Origin: Adiantum capillus-veneris
Lineage: Eukaryota > Streptophyta > Polypodiopsida > Polypodiales > Pteridaceae
Direction of reading: 5' to 3'
Assembly: GCA_014529385.2 (NCBI GenBank)
Contig: CM043946.1
Coordinates: 15,021,077-15,085,076 of the forward strand
DNA: 64,000 nt
The notes beneath the pieces are model-generated. The model ran no database searches. It saw only the letters and a program-made list of their open reading frames with translations, and was not told the origin of the DNA. The position numbers were made by a program, and so were the translations under genes. The stretch's first letter is position 1; each line of letters begins with the position of its first letter. Positions 11,290 to 22,400 of this stretch are shown here, piece after piece.

Positions 11290-13300
11290 AGAATTAGAGT
11301 GCCTCTTACATGGTGCCTCCAAGGTTTCCAAAAAATAAAATCATTGGAAAAAAAAGGCCACTGTGTCTCCAATCTATTGCCCATTTGAAGCATAGAGAGA
11401 ACCAAGGTCCACCACTTGTCCAAGTTAGACATGGAGCATTGACACAAGATGCAACACTTATCCAAGAACCCTATAGTATATGTGGTAACATGGGATGCAT
11501 TGATGCAAAAAAAGTAGTCTAGCCTCCTCATCCATCTCTTTTTTCTTGTAGCCTAGAGGGATTAGTTTCAAGGTCTATCACTAGTCAAAAACTACACATA
11601 GAACATTGATACAAGGTTTCACCACATGTGAAACCTATCATCTCTATTAGCATGAATGGTTTGATATCAAGGTTCACTATGTGTCCTACCTATACTCTAT
11701 TGTAGTATAGAGATTCTGGTTTGGTGGTACTACACTTGTCCAAACTTGGCTTGTTGTTGATATCTGGAGGTAATCAAGGGTCCTCCACTTGTCCAAGTTA
11801 GGCATATAAAACAATTGCAAGGTCCACCATGTGTACAACATATGATTGATTATAGCATGCATGGTCTTATTTCATGGGCAACCATCTTCTCTCCAACATG
11901 TGTCCAACCTCGGCTCCATTGAAGCATGGAGAGAAGCAAGGTCCACCACTTATCAAAGCTATTATTTTCTCCCAGTGCTTTCAAAACCCATAATACGTTG
12001 TACATGGGGGGGGGGGGGGGGGGATTCTTGTTTCAAGGTCCACCACTTGGCTAAGATTGGATCCATTGAAACATAAAGAGAAGCAAGCTCTACCATTTGT
12101 CCAAGCTAGGTGCCATTGAAACATGAAAACCCCATAATATGTTGTATACGGGGGTTTTTTCACGGTCTACCACTTTCTAAGCTATGGTCCATTGGAACAT
12201 GAAGAGAATCAAAGGTCCACCACTTTTCTAAGCTAGGATCCATTGAAACATGGAGAGAAGCAAGCTCCATTGTTTTCCTAAGCTAGGCTCCATTGGAACA
12301 TGGAGAAAACAAGCTCCACCACTTGCATATTATTGCATAGAGATTCTGGTTTGAAGGTCCACCACTTGTCCAACCTTGCCTTCATGTATGGAGATAATAA
12401 AGAGTGCAATGATTCTCTAAGCTAGGGACATAAAAGAGTTTCAAGGTCCACTACATATACGATCTATGATGGGTTGTAGCATGGGAGGTTTCATTTTAAG
12501 GTTGACCACTTCTCCAGCTCCGCTTGTCCAACCTCAGATCCATTGAAGAATGGAGAATAAAGGTGTGCCAACTCTCCAAAATAAGCAAGAAAATCTCTAT
12601 AAAACCCATGAATTGTTAATATATGCTATGTTGTGGAGTTTTGTTTGAAGCTCCACTCCTTATCCAAGCTACAATCCATTGAAGCATGGAAATAAGTAAG
12701 ATATATCTATAATCCAAGATAGGATCCATTGAAACATAGAGAGAATCAAGGTCCACCACTTGTCCAAGCTATGCATGGGTAATTGATATAAGGACCACTA
12801 CGTTTTCACCTATACTATGCTCTATCATGGATGGTTTCATACACCACCAATTTTCCAACCTATTTAGTAGGTTGTATTATGGGGGTTTGGTTTCAAGGTA
12901 CTTCACTTGTCTAAGGTGGGTTCCATTGAACCATGGAGAGAAACAATGTCTACCACTTGTCCGAAATATGCTCCTTTAAAACATAAAAGCAAGGTCCACC
13001 ACTTGTCCAAGATAATGTTTCTCTCCATTGAAGCATGGAGAGAAACAAGGTCTACCACCTGTCCAAAATATGCTCCATTGAAACATAAAAGCAAGGTCCA
13101 CCGCTTGTCCAAGCTAATATAACAAATGGGTGTTGGTTACAAGGTGTACCACACTTGTCTAAACTAGTCTCCATGCAAGGTCCACCACATGTCCAAGATA
13201 TATGATCTTGGTTTGAAGGTCTACCACACCTCTTGAAATTAGGATCCATGTAAGGTCCACCTTTTGTCAAGCTATGCCTTTAGTGAGTACTAAAACTAAG
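11290..13300 (-). repeat. Irregular CCACCACTTGTCC array inside gene A intron 2
   Basis: Submotifs such as AAGGTCCACCACTTGTCCAA recur at uneven spacing, interleaved with CTCCATTGAAACATGGAGAG-like blocks that are also part of the ~440 bp unit further right. Orientation matches the 16.5-30 kb arrays. A local duplication of about 120 bp lies at 12,925-13,110. Also contains an 18-base G run (12,006-12,023). Confidence 0.85.
12006..12023 (+). repeat. Poly(G) run
   Basis: About 18 consecutive G interrupt a repeat unit that elsewhere reads CATGGGGGGTTT. This looks like slippage expansion of a short G run normal to the unit. Confidence 0.9.
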
Positions 13301-13793
13301 TAAAATGCAGTACTTAAATACCTTTCCAAGCTCATTAAAATTTTGGTCTCTAAGGCCACCACCACATGTCTAATCTATGCTCTAATTGATTACTTATGCT
13401 AGTTCTCAAAGTCCAAACATAAGCTCCCTTCTAGCAAGGTTAGTTTAAATTTAGGCTCCAGCACATGTCTAAGCTAGGTTCAATTTATGAAGCATCACCA
13501 TTTAACCATGCTACGATCTAATGTATGATATCAAGGGGGTATTGATAAAAGGTCCAAAACTTATTGAGTTCAAGCTCTTAAGTAATTAAGTCTTTGTGAG
13601 TATTAAATGTTATAGTTTTAGTCTAAAGATCCACCATTCAAAAACTCAAGTAATTTATTATTTACATTCAAACCTTGAATGCTTGAGATAAAAAATACAA
13701 AATCAATCAATACTATATAAAGCAAAATCTAACATTAAGAGTATCAAATCAGTAACAAGAAACACTAACATACACAAGAAAATCAAAACATAC

Positions 13794-15174
13794 GTGTCTC
13801 CATTTCCAAAAAGTCCTCCATTGACAGAGGATGTTGTTGTTGTTGTTCTTCTTCTCTTTGTGGAGAGCACTCCTCTGTAACAGGCACAATGTCATCTGAT
13901 TGCGAAGTGGATTGTTGAAGTCCAGCCCATTTTTCTATATCCTCATGAGACTTAGCAAAGTCTAGCAGCATGGTTTGCACATTTTTTGCCTCCTCCACAC
14001 TATCAATTAAGCATATAACTTCTTTTTTCTATTGTATTCCTTCTTGTGCAACCAAGGAGCCATCACCAAAAACATCAACAAGCTTGCGGTCTTCAAAACA
14101 ATATGTACGAATGTAGTGCTTGACCAAAGCTCTTTTTTTGGCCTCCAACTATTTCAAATCTGACATATCGTTATCTGCTACTTGAAGAAGAGAACAATCA
14201 ATTGGCATGGGATGTTCCTCTGATTTTCTTCTCAGGTCTTCAAATGCATTGCCTTGTCCCAAGAAGGCAATAACTATTAGGAATTGAATTGCTCCTTTGC
14301 AAGGAGATGATGGAAAGTGATGCAATGCACCACAACAATGGTAGCTCAGATTATCTCCCATGGCGTGAAAGGCACATTGCAATTTTGTGAAGTTAGTGAA
14401 ATCCACAAATGCAAGAAAGACAAATCCAGGATCTGTTGACCCTCCAGAAATAGCCAAGATCCCATCCAAAGCATTGTTAAATGTCTCCTCACTCCACTTC
14501 AAATTGCCTCCAACGTTATTTGTCATATCTAAAACACATAAGCCAATAGGCACTTTATTATTGAAGTGGCGCATCAAGTAGAGATTGCCTTCCATTTGTA
14601 GGCTCACCACATAGATTGACCATGGAAAATCTCTAGGCTCAGTTTTCTCCTTTTGAAGGTGAATTGCCCATTGCATGTATTTTATTGCTCCATCTGGAAA
14701 AGCCATTTTCTTTGTTCCACGCGTCCAACTAGATTTGATCCATTCCTCACATAGCATTACAATTGTTTTATAAACAACATCATTGACGCTATACATTTTG
14801 ACCACCTCCTCCCATTCTTTACATGGTGAAGACTCATTCAAATTGTTGAAGCCTTCAATAAGTGCATCTTGAATCAATTTGTCTTGCTTCAACTGCTTGA
14901 TTCGATCATACATGTCAGTTGCATCACCATCCTTTGCACTCTTTGACAGTAAAATCTTCTCATCTCTAATCTCTTCTTGAATAGTCTTTACCTCTAATTC
15001 CTCAAGGCCACAAAGGTATCTAAATACAGTTGTTGGGGGTTTCTTATTCTCCTCTTCTAGCTTTTCAATGATTTCTATCCAACAATCATAAACTAAATCA
15101 GAGTACGTGACCATGTGTGCCTGTTTAGCAATCCAACTTGCTACTGCACTCATTCTTGCCAATCGAAGAAAAGC
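13794..15174 (-). pseudogene. Gene A exon 2: helical linker and beta-class DNA methyltransferase-like domain
   Basis: 460 codons plus one base. The first half is rich in charged helices (EELEVKTIQEEIRDEKILLSK). The second half reads like a DNA N4/N6-methyltransferase of the ParB-associated type, with motif IV before motif I. GLCVLDMTNNVGGN stands where (D/N)PPY is expected; a strand-helix pattern with a GG loop follows; near the end LVDVFGDGSLVAQEGIQ resembles the AdoMet-binding motif LDPFAGSGT of the family. If so, the catalytic tetrapeptide is degenerate (DMTN) and activity is doubtful. The C-terminus is polar with five consecutive Gln. Stops: TAG at 14151-14149 and 14031-14029. It ends in phase 1 before GTATGT at 13793. 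The methyltransferase call is by pattern only. Confidence 0.5.
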
Positions 15175-15257
15175 CTAAAATAAATAGAGAAATAATTAAA
15201 CTATTGAGCAAGATTTGTTAATTAAACACTATCAAAAAGACAAAGAAAATAACTTAC

Positions 15258-16445
15258 ATCCCATCCGGCACAAGATGCATGTCCCTCTGCAATTCCACTT
15301 GCTGCCTTTCGTGGTCGTCCTGAGAAGATCCATTGACTCCGTAAATGTCTCAATATTTGGTTGTAAGGTTTCTTGACATACAATGCCTGAGCCTCCTCAT
15401 TTCCAATGGCAGATATAGCAGTTGCAACAAATGGAGGAGCATTCACAACAATGCGAGCCTTTCTAAATTTATTCACGCTAATCAGTCTTTCAAATATCTC
15501 TTTGTTGTTTTGTTCATTGTGAAGCAAAACTTTTGCAGCATAGATTGAATGTTACCCATCAAGAATCCAATAATGATAATCTTTAATTTTTTGCTCCTCT
15601 ACCTCTTCTACTGCCAAAGGAGTCCCCTTCTTTGATTTTGCATTTCGAAAAGGCATCAAATATGCACATGCTGCAGGCTTGGTCGTACTCCGTGAAAATC
15701 CAAATAACACACTTTCAGCGTGTCTTTTATCCATAATACGTGCATTATAGTGATCAGGAGAAAGACAACAATTTCGAATAGGGATATCAAATTCCCTATA
15801 TTGGAAAGGAAAATAACTTATGTACTTATTCATTCCACCTGTATCTTTTTCTTGTCCTTTCATGGCCTCAACTTCTAAAACATCTGGATCCACAATTCTC
15901 ATCTTTGACATTGAACCCTTTGTTGATGAGGATGCCAAAGATGCCTTGTCTACATCCAAAATGGAACTAGTTTGCTTAGCTGCTACTTTTTGCACTTTTG
16001 CTTGCTTCTTTGTGGATGGTGGTCGTGAAGCTTTCACCTTTTTTCGTTGTAGTGTGGCAATGATGGAGCTTTGAAGTTGATCTGTTGTGATGTTTGGATT
16101 TGATTCTGCAAACTTCCATCCTCGAGAAAACATTGTCTCTTCTTTGTTTCTAGACATGCGCTCCAATGCATATGCTCCTAGAGATAGTTAAAATTCTAGA
16201 TTCATTGGAACTAGAATGTCAATGCATTCCACCTCCGGATGACTATCAACTACAGAGACAGATGCTTCCACAACTTGTCCAACATCTTCAAACAAGCTAT
16301 CATTCTCCTTTTTGGTAATAAATAGATGCACCTTATGAAATTGTGCACCCTCTATGCCATGTATGTACAAATACCATTTCCTAAGATCATTGCAAGTATA
16401 GTCAACTGAGACAGCAACCCTTGCAACCTGTTTTTTTGGAGCCAT
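15258..16445 (-). pseudogene. Gene A exon 1: N-terminal region and ParB-like domain
   Basis: 396 codons from MAPKKQVARV. I chose this start because the sequence just before it looks like a splice acceptor (TTTTGTTTTAG then GAAAG before the ATG). Residues 1-85 are unrecognised; ~120-185 are Lys/Ser-rich and probably disordered. From ~205 the pattern fits a ParB/sulfiredoxin-fold domain: SPDHYNAR then a helix, then YHYWILDG-stop-HSIYAAK, where the stop (15554-15552, TAA) sits exactly at the Gln expected in a DGQH-type motif. ParB-like domains bind or cut DNA and, in bacteria and phages, are often fused to DNA methyltransferases. A second stop is TAA at 16190-16188. The exon ends in phase 0 at 15258 before GTAAGT. 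Confidence 0.6.
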
Positions 16446-16499
16446 CTTTCCTAAAACAAAAAAAACCAAATGTTATTTTAGCATATACTTTTTTGTAAT

Positions 16500-19400
16500 G
16501 AATTAAGTTTGTGTGAATACAAGGTCCACCACTTGTTCAAGTTAGATCTAAGCACGTATACATAGTAATCTTTTAAGCTAGTAAACTAAGGGAAGGGAGA
16601 AGTAAGGTCCACCACTTGTCCAAGCTCAGCTCCAGAAAACATGGAGAGATTCAAGGTCTACTAATTGTCTAATATAGGCTAACTATATTAAAACATAGAG
16701 AGAAGCAAAGGTCCACCACTTGTCCAATCTAGGGTCCATTGAAACATGGAGAGAAGGATGCTCCACCATTTGTCCAAAATAGGCTCCATTGAAACATGAA
16801 GAGAAGCAATATGCACCATGTCTTTGAGATGCTAGGCTCCATTGAAATACCTTAAACCCATGATCTTTTGTATATGTGGGGTTTAAATTCAAGATCTACC
16901 ACTTGTCCAACCTATTCTCCCTAGTAGCATGAATGGTTTGGTCTCAAAATTCACCACTTTTCCACTCTATGTCATTATATTAAGAAGATATGGGTGTTAA
17001 GGTCCACCACTTGTCCAACCTATAAGGCTATATCTAAAATGGTATTATTTACCACCACTTGGAATGCACATGATAGGTTTTACATAGGGGTCTGGTTCCA
17101 AGGTCCACCACTTGTCCAAGCTAACTCTATTGAAACATAGAGAGAATCAAAGGTCCACACCTTGTCCAAGCTAGGCTCCATTGAAACATGGAGAGAAGGA
17201 TGCTCCACCATTTGTCCAAGCCAGGTTCGATTGAAACATGAAGAGAAGCAAGCTGCACCATGTCTCCAAAATGCTAGGCTCCATTGAAATATCTTAAACC
17301 CATGATATTTCGTACATGGGGGGTTTACATTCAAGGTCCACCACTTATCCAACCTATTATCACTAGTAGCATGAGTGGTTTGGTCTCAAGATTCACCACT
17401 TTTCCACTCTATGTCGTTATATTAAGAAGATCCGGGTGTTAAGGTCCACCACTTGTCCAACCTATAAGGCTATATCTTAAAGGGTATTCTTTCTGACCAC
17501 TTGGAATGACCATGATAGGTTTTACATGGGGGTTTGGTTCCAGGGTCCACCACTTGTCCAAGATAACTCTATTGAAACATAGAGAGAAGCAAAGGTCCAC
17601 CACTTGTCAAAGCTACGGTCCATTGAAACATGGAGAGAAGGATGCTCCACCATTTGTCCAAGATACGCTTCATTGAAACATGAAGAGAAGCAAGCTACAC
17701 CATGTCTCCAAGATGCTAAGCTCCATTGAAATACCTTAAACCCATGATATTTCGTACATGTGGGGTTTACATTCAAGGTCCACCACTTGTCCAACCTATT
17801 ATCTCTAGTAGCATGAGTGGTTTGGTCTCAAGATTCACCACTTTTCCACTCTATGTCATTATATTAAGAATATCTGGGTGCTAAGGTCCACCACTTGTCC
17901 AACCTATAAACATATATCTTAAACTTTATCTTTCTCACCACTTGGAGTGACCATGATATGTTTTACATGGGGGTTTGGTTCCAAGGTCCACCACTTGTCC
18001 AAGCTAACTCTATTGAAACATAGAGAGAAGCAAAGGTCCACCACTTGTCCAAGCTAGGCTCCATTGAAACATGGAGAGAAGGATGCTCCACCCTTTGTCA
18101 AAGATAGGCTCCATTGAAACATGAAGAGAAGCAAGCTGCACCATGTCTCCAAGATGCTAGGCTCCATTGAAATACCTTAAACCCATGATATTTCGTACAT
18201 GGGGGGTTACATTCAAGTTCCACCACTTGTCCAACCTATTATCCTTAGTAGCATGAGTGGTTTGGTCTCAAGATTCACCACTTTTCCACTCTATGTCATT
18301 ATATTAGAATATCTGGGTTTTAAGGTCCACCACTTGTCCAACCTATAAGGCTATATCTTAAAGGGTATTCTTTCTCACCACTTGGAATGCCCATGATATG
18401 TTTTACATGGGGGTTTGGTTCCAAGGTCCACCACTTGTCCAAGCTAACTCTATTGAAACATAGAGAGAAGCAAAGGTCCACCAACTTGTCCAAGCTAGGG
18501 TCCATTGAAACATGGAGAGAAGGATGCTCCACCATTTGTCCAAGATAGGCTCCATTGAAACATGAAGAGAAGCAAGCTGTACCATGTCTCCAAGATGCTA
18601 GGCTTCATCGAGATACCTTAAACCCAGGATATTTTGTACATGAGGGGTTTACATTCAAGGGCCACCACTTGTCCAAGCTATTATCGCTAGTAGCGTGAGT
18701 GGTTTTGTCTCAAGATTCACCACTTTTCCACTCTATGTGATTATATTAAGAATATGTGGGTGTTAAGGTCAACCACTTGTCCAACCTATCAGTCTATATC
18801 TTAAAGGTTTTTCTTTCTTACCACTTGGAGTGACCATGATAGGTTTTATATGGGGTTTTGGTTCCAAGCTCCACCACTTGTCCAAGCTAACTCAATTGAA
18901 ACAGAGAGAGAAGCAAAGGTCCACCACTTGTTCAAGCTAGGCTCCATTGAAACATGGAGAGAAGGATGCTCCACCATTTGTCCAAGATAGGCTCCATTGA
19001 AACATGACGAGAAGCAAGTTGCACCATGTCTCCAAGATGCTAGGCTCCATTGAAAAACATTAAACCCTTGATATGTCATAGATGAGGGGTTTACATTCAA
19101 GGTACAACACTTGTCCAAGCTATTATTGGTAGTAGCCTGCGTGTTTTGGTATCGAGATTCACCATTTTTCCACTCTATGTCATTATATTAAGAATATGTG
19201 GGTGTTAAGGTCCACAACTTATACAACGTATAATGCTACATCTTAAAGGTTATTCTTTCTTACCACTTGGAGTGACCATGATAGGTTTTAAATGGGGGTT
19301 TGGTTCCAAGGTCCATCACTTGTCCAAGCTAACTCTATTGAATTATAGAAAGAAGCAAAAGTCCACCACTTGTCTAAGCTACGCTCCATTGAAACATGGA

Positions 19401-22400
19401 GAGAAGGATGCTCCATCATTTGTCGAAGCTAACTCTATTGAAACATGGGGGGTTTACGTTCAAGGTCCACCAGTTGTCCAAGCTATTTCCGCTCGTAGCA
19501 TGTGGGGTTTTGCCTCAATATTCACCACTTTATCACTCTATGTCATTATATTAAGGATATCTCGGTGTTAAGGTCCACCACTTGTCCAACCTATAAGGCT
19601 ATATCTTAAAGGTTATTCTTTCCCACGACTTGGAGTGACCATGATATGTTTTACATTGGGGTTTGGTTCCAAGGTCCACCACTTGTCCAAGCTAACTCTA
19701 TTGAAACATAGAGAGAAGCAAAGGTCTACCACTTGTGCAAGCTAGGGTCCATTGAAACATGAAGAGAAGGATGCTCCACCATTGTCCAAGATAGGCTCCA
19801 TTGAAACATGAAGAGAATCAAGGTGCCCCATGTCTCCAAGATGCTAGGCTCCATCTAAATACCTTAAACCCACGATATTTCGTAGATGGGGGGTTTACAT
19901 TCAAGGTCCACCACTTGTCCAACCTATTATCGCTAGTAGCATGAGTGGTTTGCTATCAAGATTCACCACTTTTTCACTCTATGCCATTATATTAAGAATA
20001 TCTTGGTGTTAAGGTCCACCACTTGTCCAACTTATAAGGATATATCATTATGGTTATTCTCTCTCACCACTTGGAGTAAACATGATAGGTTTTACATGGG
20101 GGTTTGGTTCCAAGGTCCACCACTTGTCCAAGCTAACTCTATTGAAACATAGAGAGAAACAAAGGTCCACCACTTGTCCAAGCTAGGCTCCATTGAAACA
20201 TGGAGAGAACGACGCTCCACCATTTGTCAAAGCTAAGTCTATTGAAACATGGTGGATTTACATTTAAGGTCCGCCACTTGTCCAACCTATTAACGCTAGT
20301 AGCATGAGTGGTTTTGTCTCAAGATTCACCACTTTTTCACTCTATGTCATTATATTAAGAATATTTGGGTGTTAAGGTCCACCACTTGTCCAACCTATAA
20401 GGCTATATCTTAAAGGTTATTCTTTCTCACCACTTGGAGTGACCATGATAAGTTTTACATGGGGGTTTGGTTCCAAGGTCCACCACTTGTCCAAGCTAAC
20501 TCTATTGAGTCATAGAGAGAAGCAAAGGTCCACTACTTGTCCAAGCTAGGGTCCATTGAAACATGGAGAGAAGGATGCTCCACCATTTGTCCAAGATAGT
20601 CTCCATTGAAAAATGAAGAGAAGCAAGCTGCACCATGTCTCGAAGATGCTAGGATTCATCGAAATACCTTAAACCCAGGATATTTTGTACATGGGGGGTT
20701 TACATTCAAGGGCCACCACTTGTCCAAGCTATTATCGCTAGTAGCATGAGTGCTTTTATCTCAAGATTCACCACTTTTTCACTCTATGTCATTATATTAA
20801 GAATATGTGGGTGTTAAGGTCCACCACTTGTCCAACCTATAAGTCTATATCTTAAAGGTTATTCTTTCTTACCACTTGGAGTGACCATGATAGCTTTTAC
20901 ATGGGGATTTGATTCCAAGATCCACCACTTGTCCAAGCTAACTCTATTGAAACAGAGAGAGAAGCAAAGGTCCACCAGTTGTCCAAGCTAGGCTCCATTG
21001 AAATGTGGAGAAAAGGATGCTCCACCATTTGTCCAAGATAGGCTCTATTGAAACATGACGAGAAGCAAGCTGCACCATCTCTCCAAGATGCTAGGCTCCA
21101 TCGAAAAACATAAAACCCACGACATGTCGTAGATGAGGGGTTTACATTCAAGGTCCAACACTTGTCCAAGCTATTATTGGTGGTAGCCTGAGTGGTTTGG
21201 TCTCAAGATTGACCGCTTTTCCACTCTATGTAATTATATTAAAAATATGTGGGTGTTAAGGTCCACCACTTGTCCAACCTATAAGGCTACATCTTAAAGG
21301 TTATTCTTTCGTACCACTTGGAGTGACCATGATACGTTTTACATGGGGGCTTGGTACCAAGGTCCACCACTTGTCCAAGCTAACTCTATTGAATGATAGA
21401 GAGAAGCAAAGGTCCACCACTTGTCCAAGCTAGGCTCCATTGAAACATGGAGAGAAGGATGCTCCACCATTTGTCGAAGCTAACTCTATTCAAACATGGG
21501 GGGTTTACGTTCAAGGTCCACCACTTTTCCAAGCTATTACCGCTAGTAGCATGAGTGGTTTTGTCTCAAGATTCACCACTTTTTCACTCTATGTCATTAT
21601 GTTAAAAATATTTGGGTGTTAAGGTCCACCACTTGTCCAACCTATAAGACTATATCTTAAAGGTTATTCTTTCTCACGACTTGGAGTGACCATGATAGGT
21701 TTTACATTGGGGTTTGGTTCCAAGGTCCACCACTTGTCCAAGCTAACTCTATTGAAACATAGAGGGAAGAAAAGGTCCACCACTTGTCCAAGATAGGGTC
21801 CATTGAAACATGGAGAGAAGGATGCTCCACCATTTGTCGAAGATAGGCTCCATTTAAACATGAAGAGAAGCAAGGTGCACCATGTCTCCAAGATGCTAGG
21901 CTCCATCTAAATACCTTAAACCCACGATATTTCGTAGATGGGGGTTTTACATTCAAGGTCCACCACTTGTCCAACCTATTATCGCTAGTAGCATGAGTGG
22001 TTTGCTATCAAGATTCACCACTTTTCCACTCTATGCCATTATATTAGGAATATCTAGGTGTTAAGGTCCACCACTTGTCCAACCTGTAAGGATATATCAT
22101 TACGGTTATTCTTTCTCACCACTTGGAGTGACCATGATAGGTTTCACATGGGGGTTTGGTTCCAAGGGCCACCACTTGTCCAAGCTAACTCTATTGAAAC
22201 ATAGAGAGAAACAAAGGTCCACCACTTGTCCAAGCTAGGCTCTATTGAAACATGGAGAGAACGACGCTCCACCATTTGTCAAAGCTAAGTCTATTGATAC
22301 ATGGGGGATTTACATTCAAGGTCCACTACTTGTCCAAGTTATTATCACTAGTAGCATGAGTGATTTTGTCTCAAGATTCACCACTTTTTCACTCTATGTC

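Larger units (their letters stand above)
11199..13793 (-). other. Gene A intron 2, filled with repeats
   Basis: GTATGT donor at 13793 and TTCTTTTTGCAG acceptor ending at 11199. Phase 1 on both sides gives a His codon across the junction and keeps the frame open. The intron holds a degenerate CCACCACTTGTCC array (11.3-13.3 kb). Confidence 0.5.
8820..16445 (-). pseudogene. Gene A: ParB-like / DNA methyltransferase-like / SET / FCP1-like HAD fusion, decayed
   Basis: Four exons on the minus strand join in phase: 16445-15258, 15174-13794, 11198-10638 and 9999-8820. All three introns have GT-AG ends (83, 2,595 and 638 bp) and good pyrimidine tracts at the acceptors. The spliced frame is about 1,440 codons. 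Domains in order: ParB-like (residues ~205-345), charged helical region (~430-500), beta-class DNA methyltransferase-like (~585-800), SET (~860-1042) and HAD/FCP1-like (~1130-1330). Eight in-frame stops (four TAA, three TAG, one TGA) and one frameshift break it. Each stop can come from a Gln or Arg codon by one C-to-T change. A TTTTTTTTGTTTTAG acceptor just 5' of the ATG suggests an upstream non-coding exon. The family of the whole protein is not known to me; the fusion is inferred from splice phase, and separate transcripts remain possible. Confidence 0.6.

Noticed and set aside
8820-16445. Reassigned nuclear code with UAR read as Gln
   Set aside because: The intact copia polyprotein uses TAG as its stop and contains no internal TAA or TAG, TGA stops also occur, and gene B has frameshifts. 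Decay explains all of it.
8820-16445. U-to-C RNA editing repairing the stops
   Set aside because: Known for organelle transcripts of some non-seed plants, not for nuclear genes with spliceosomal introns; a frameshift is also present.
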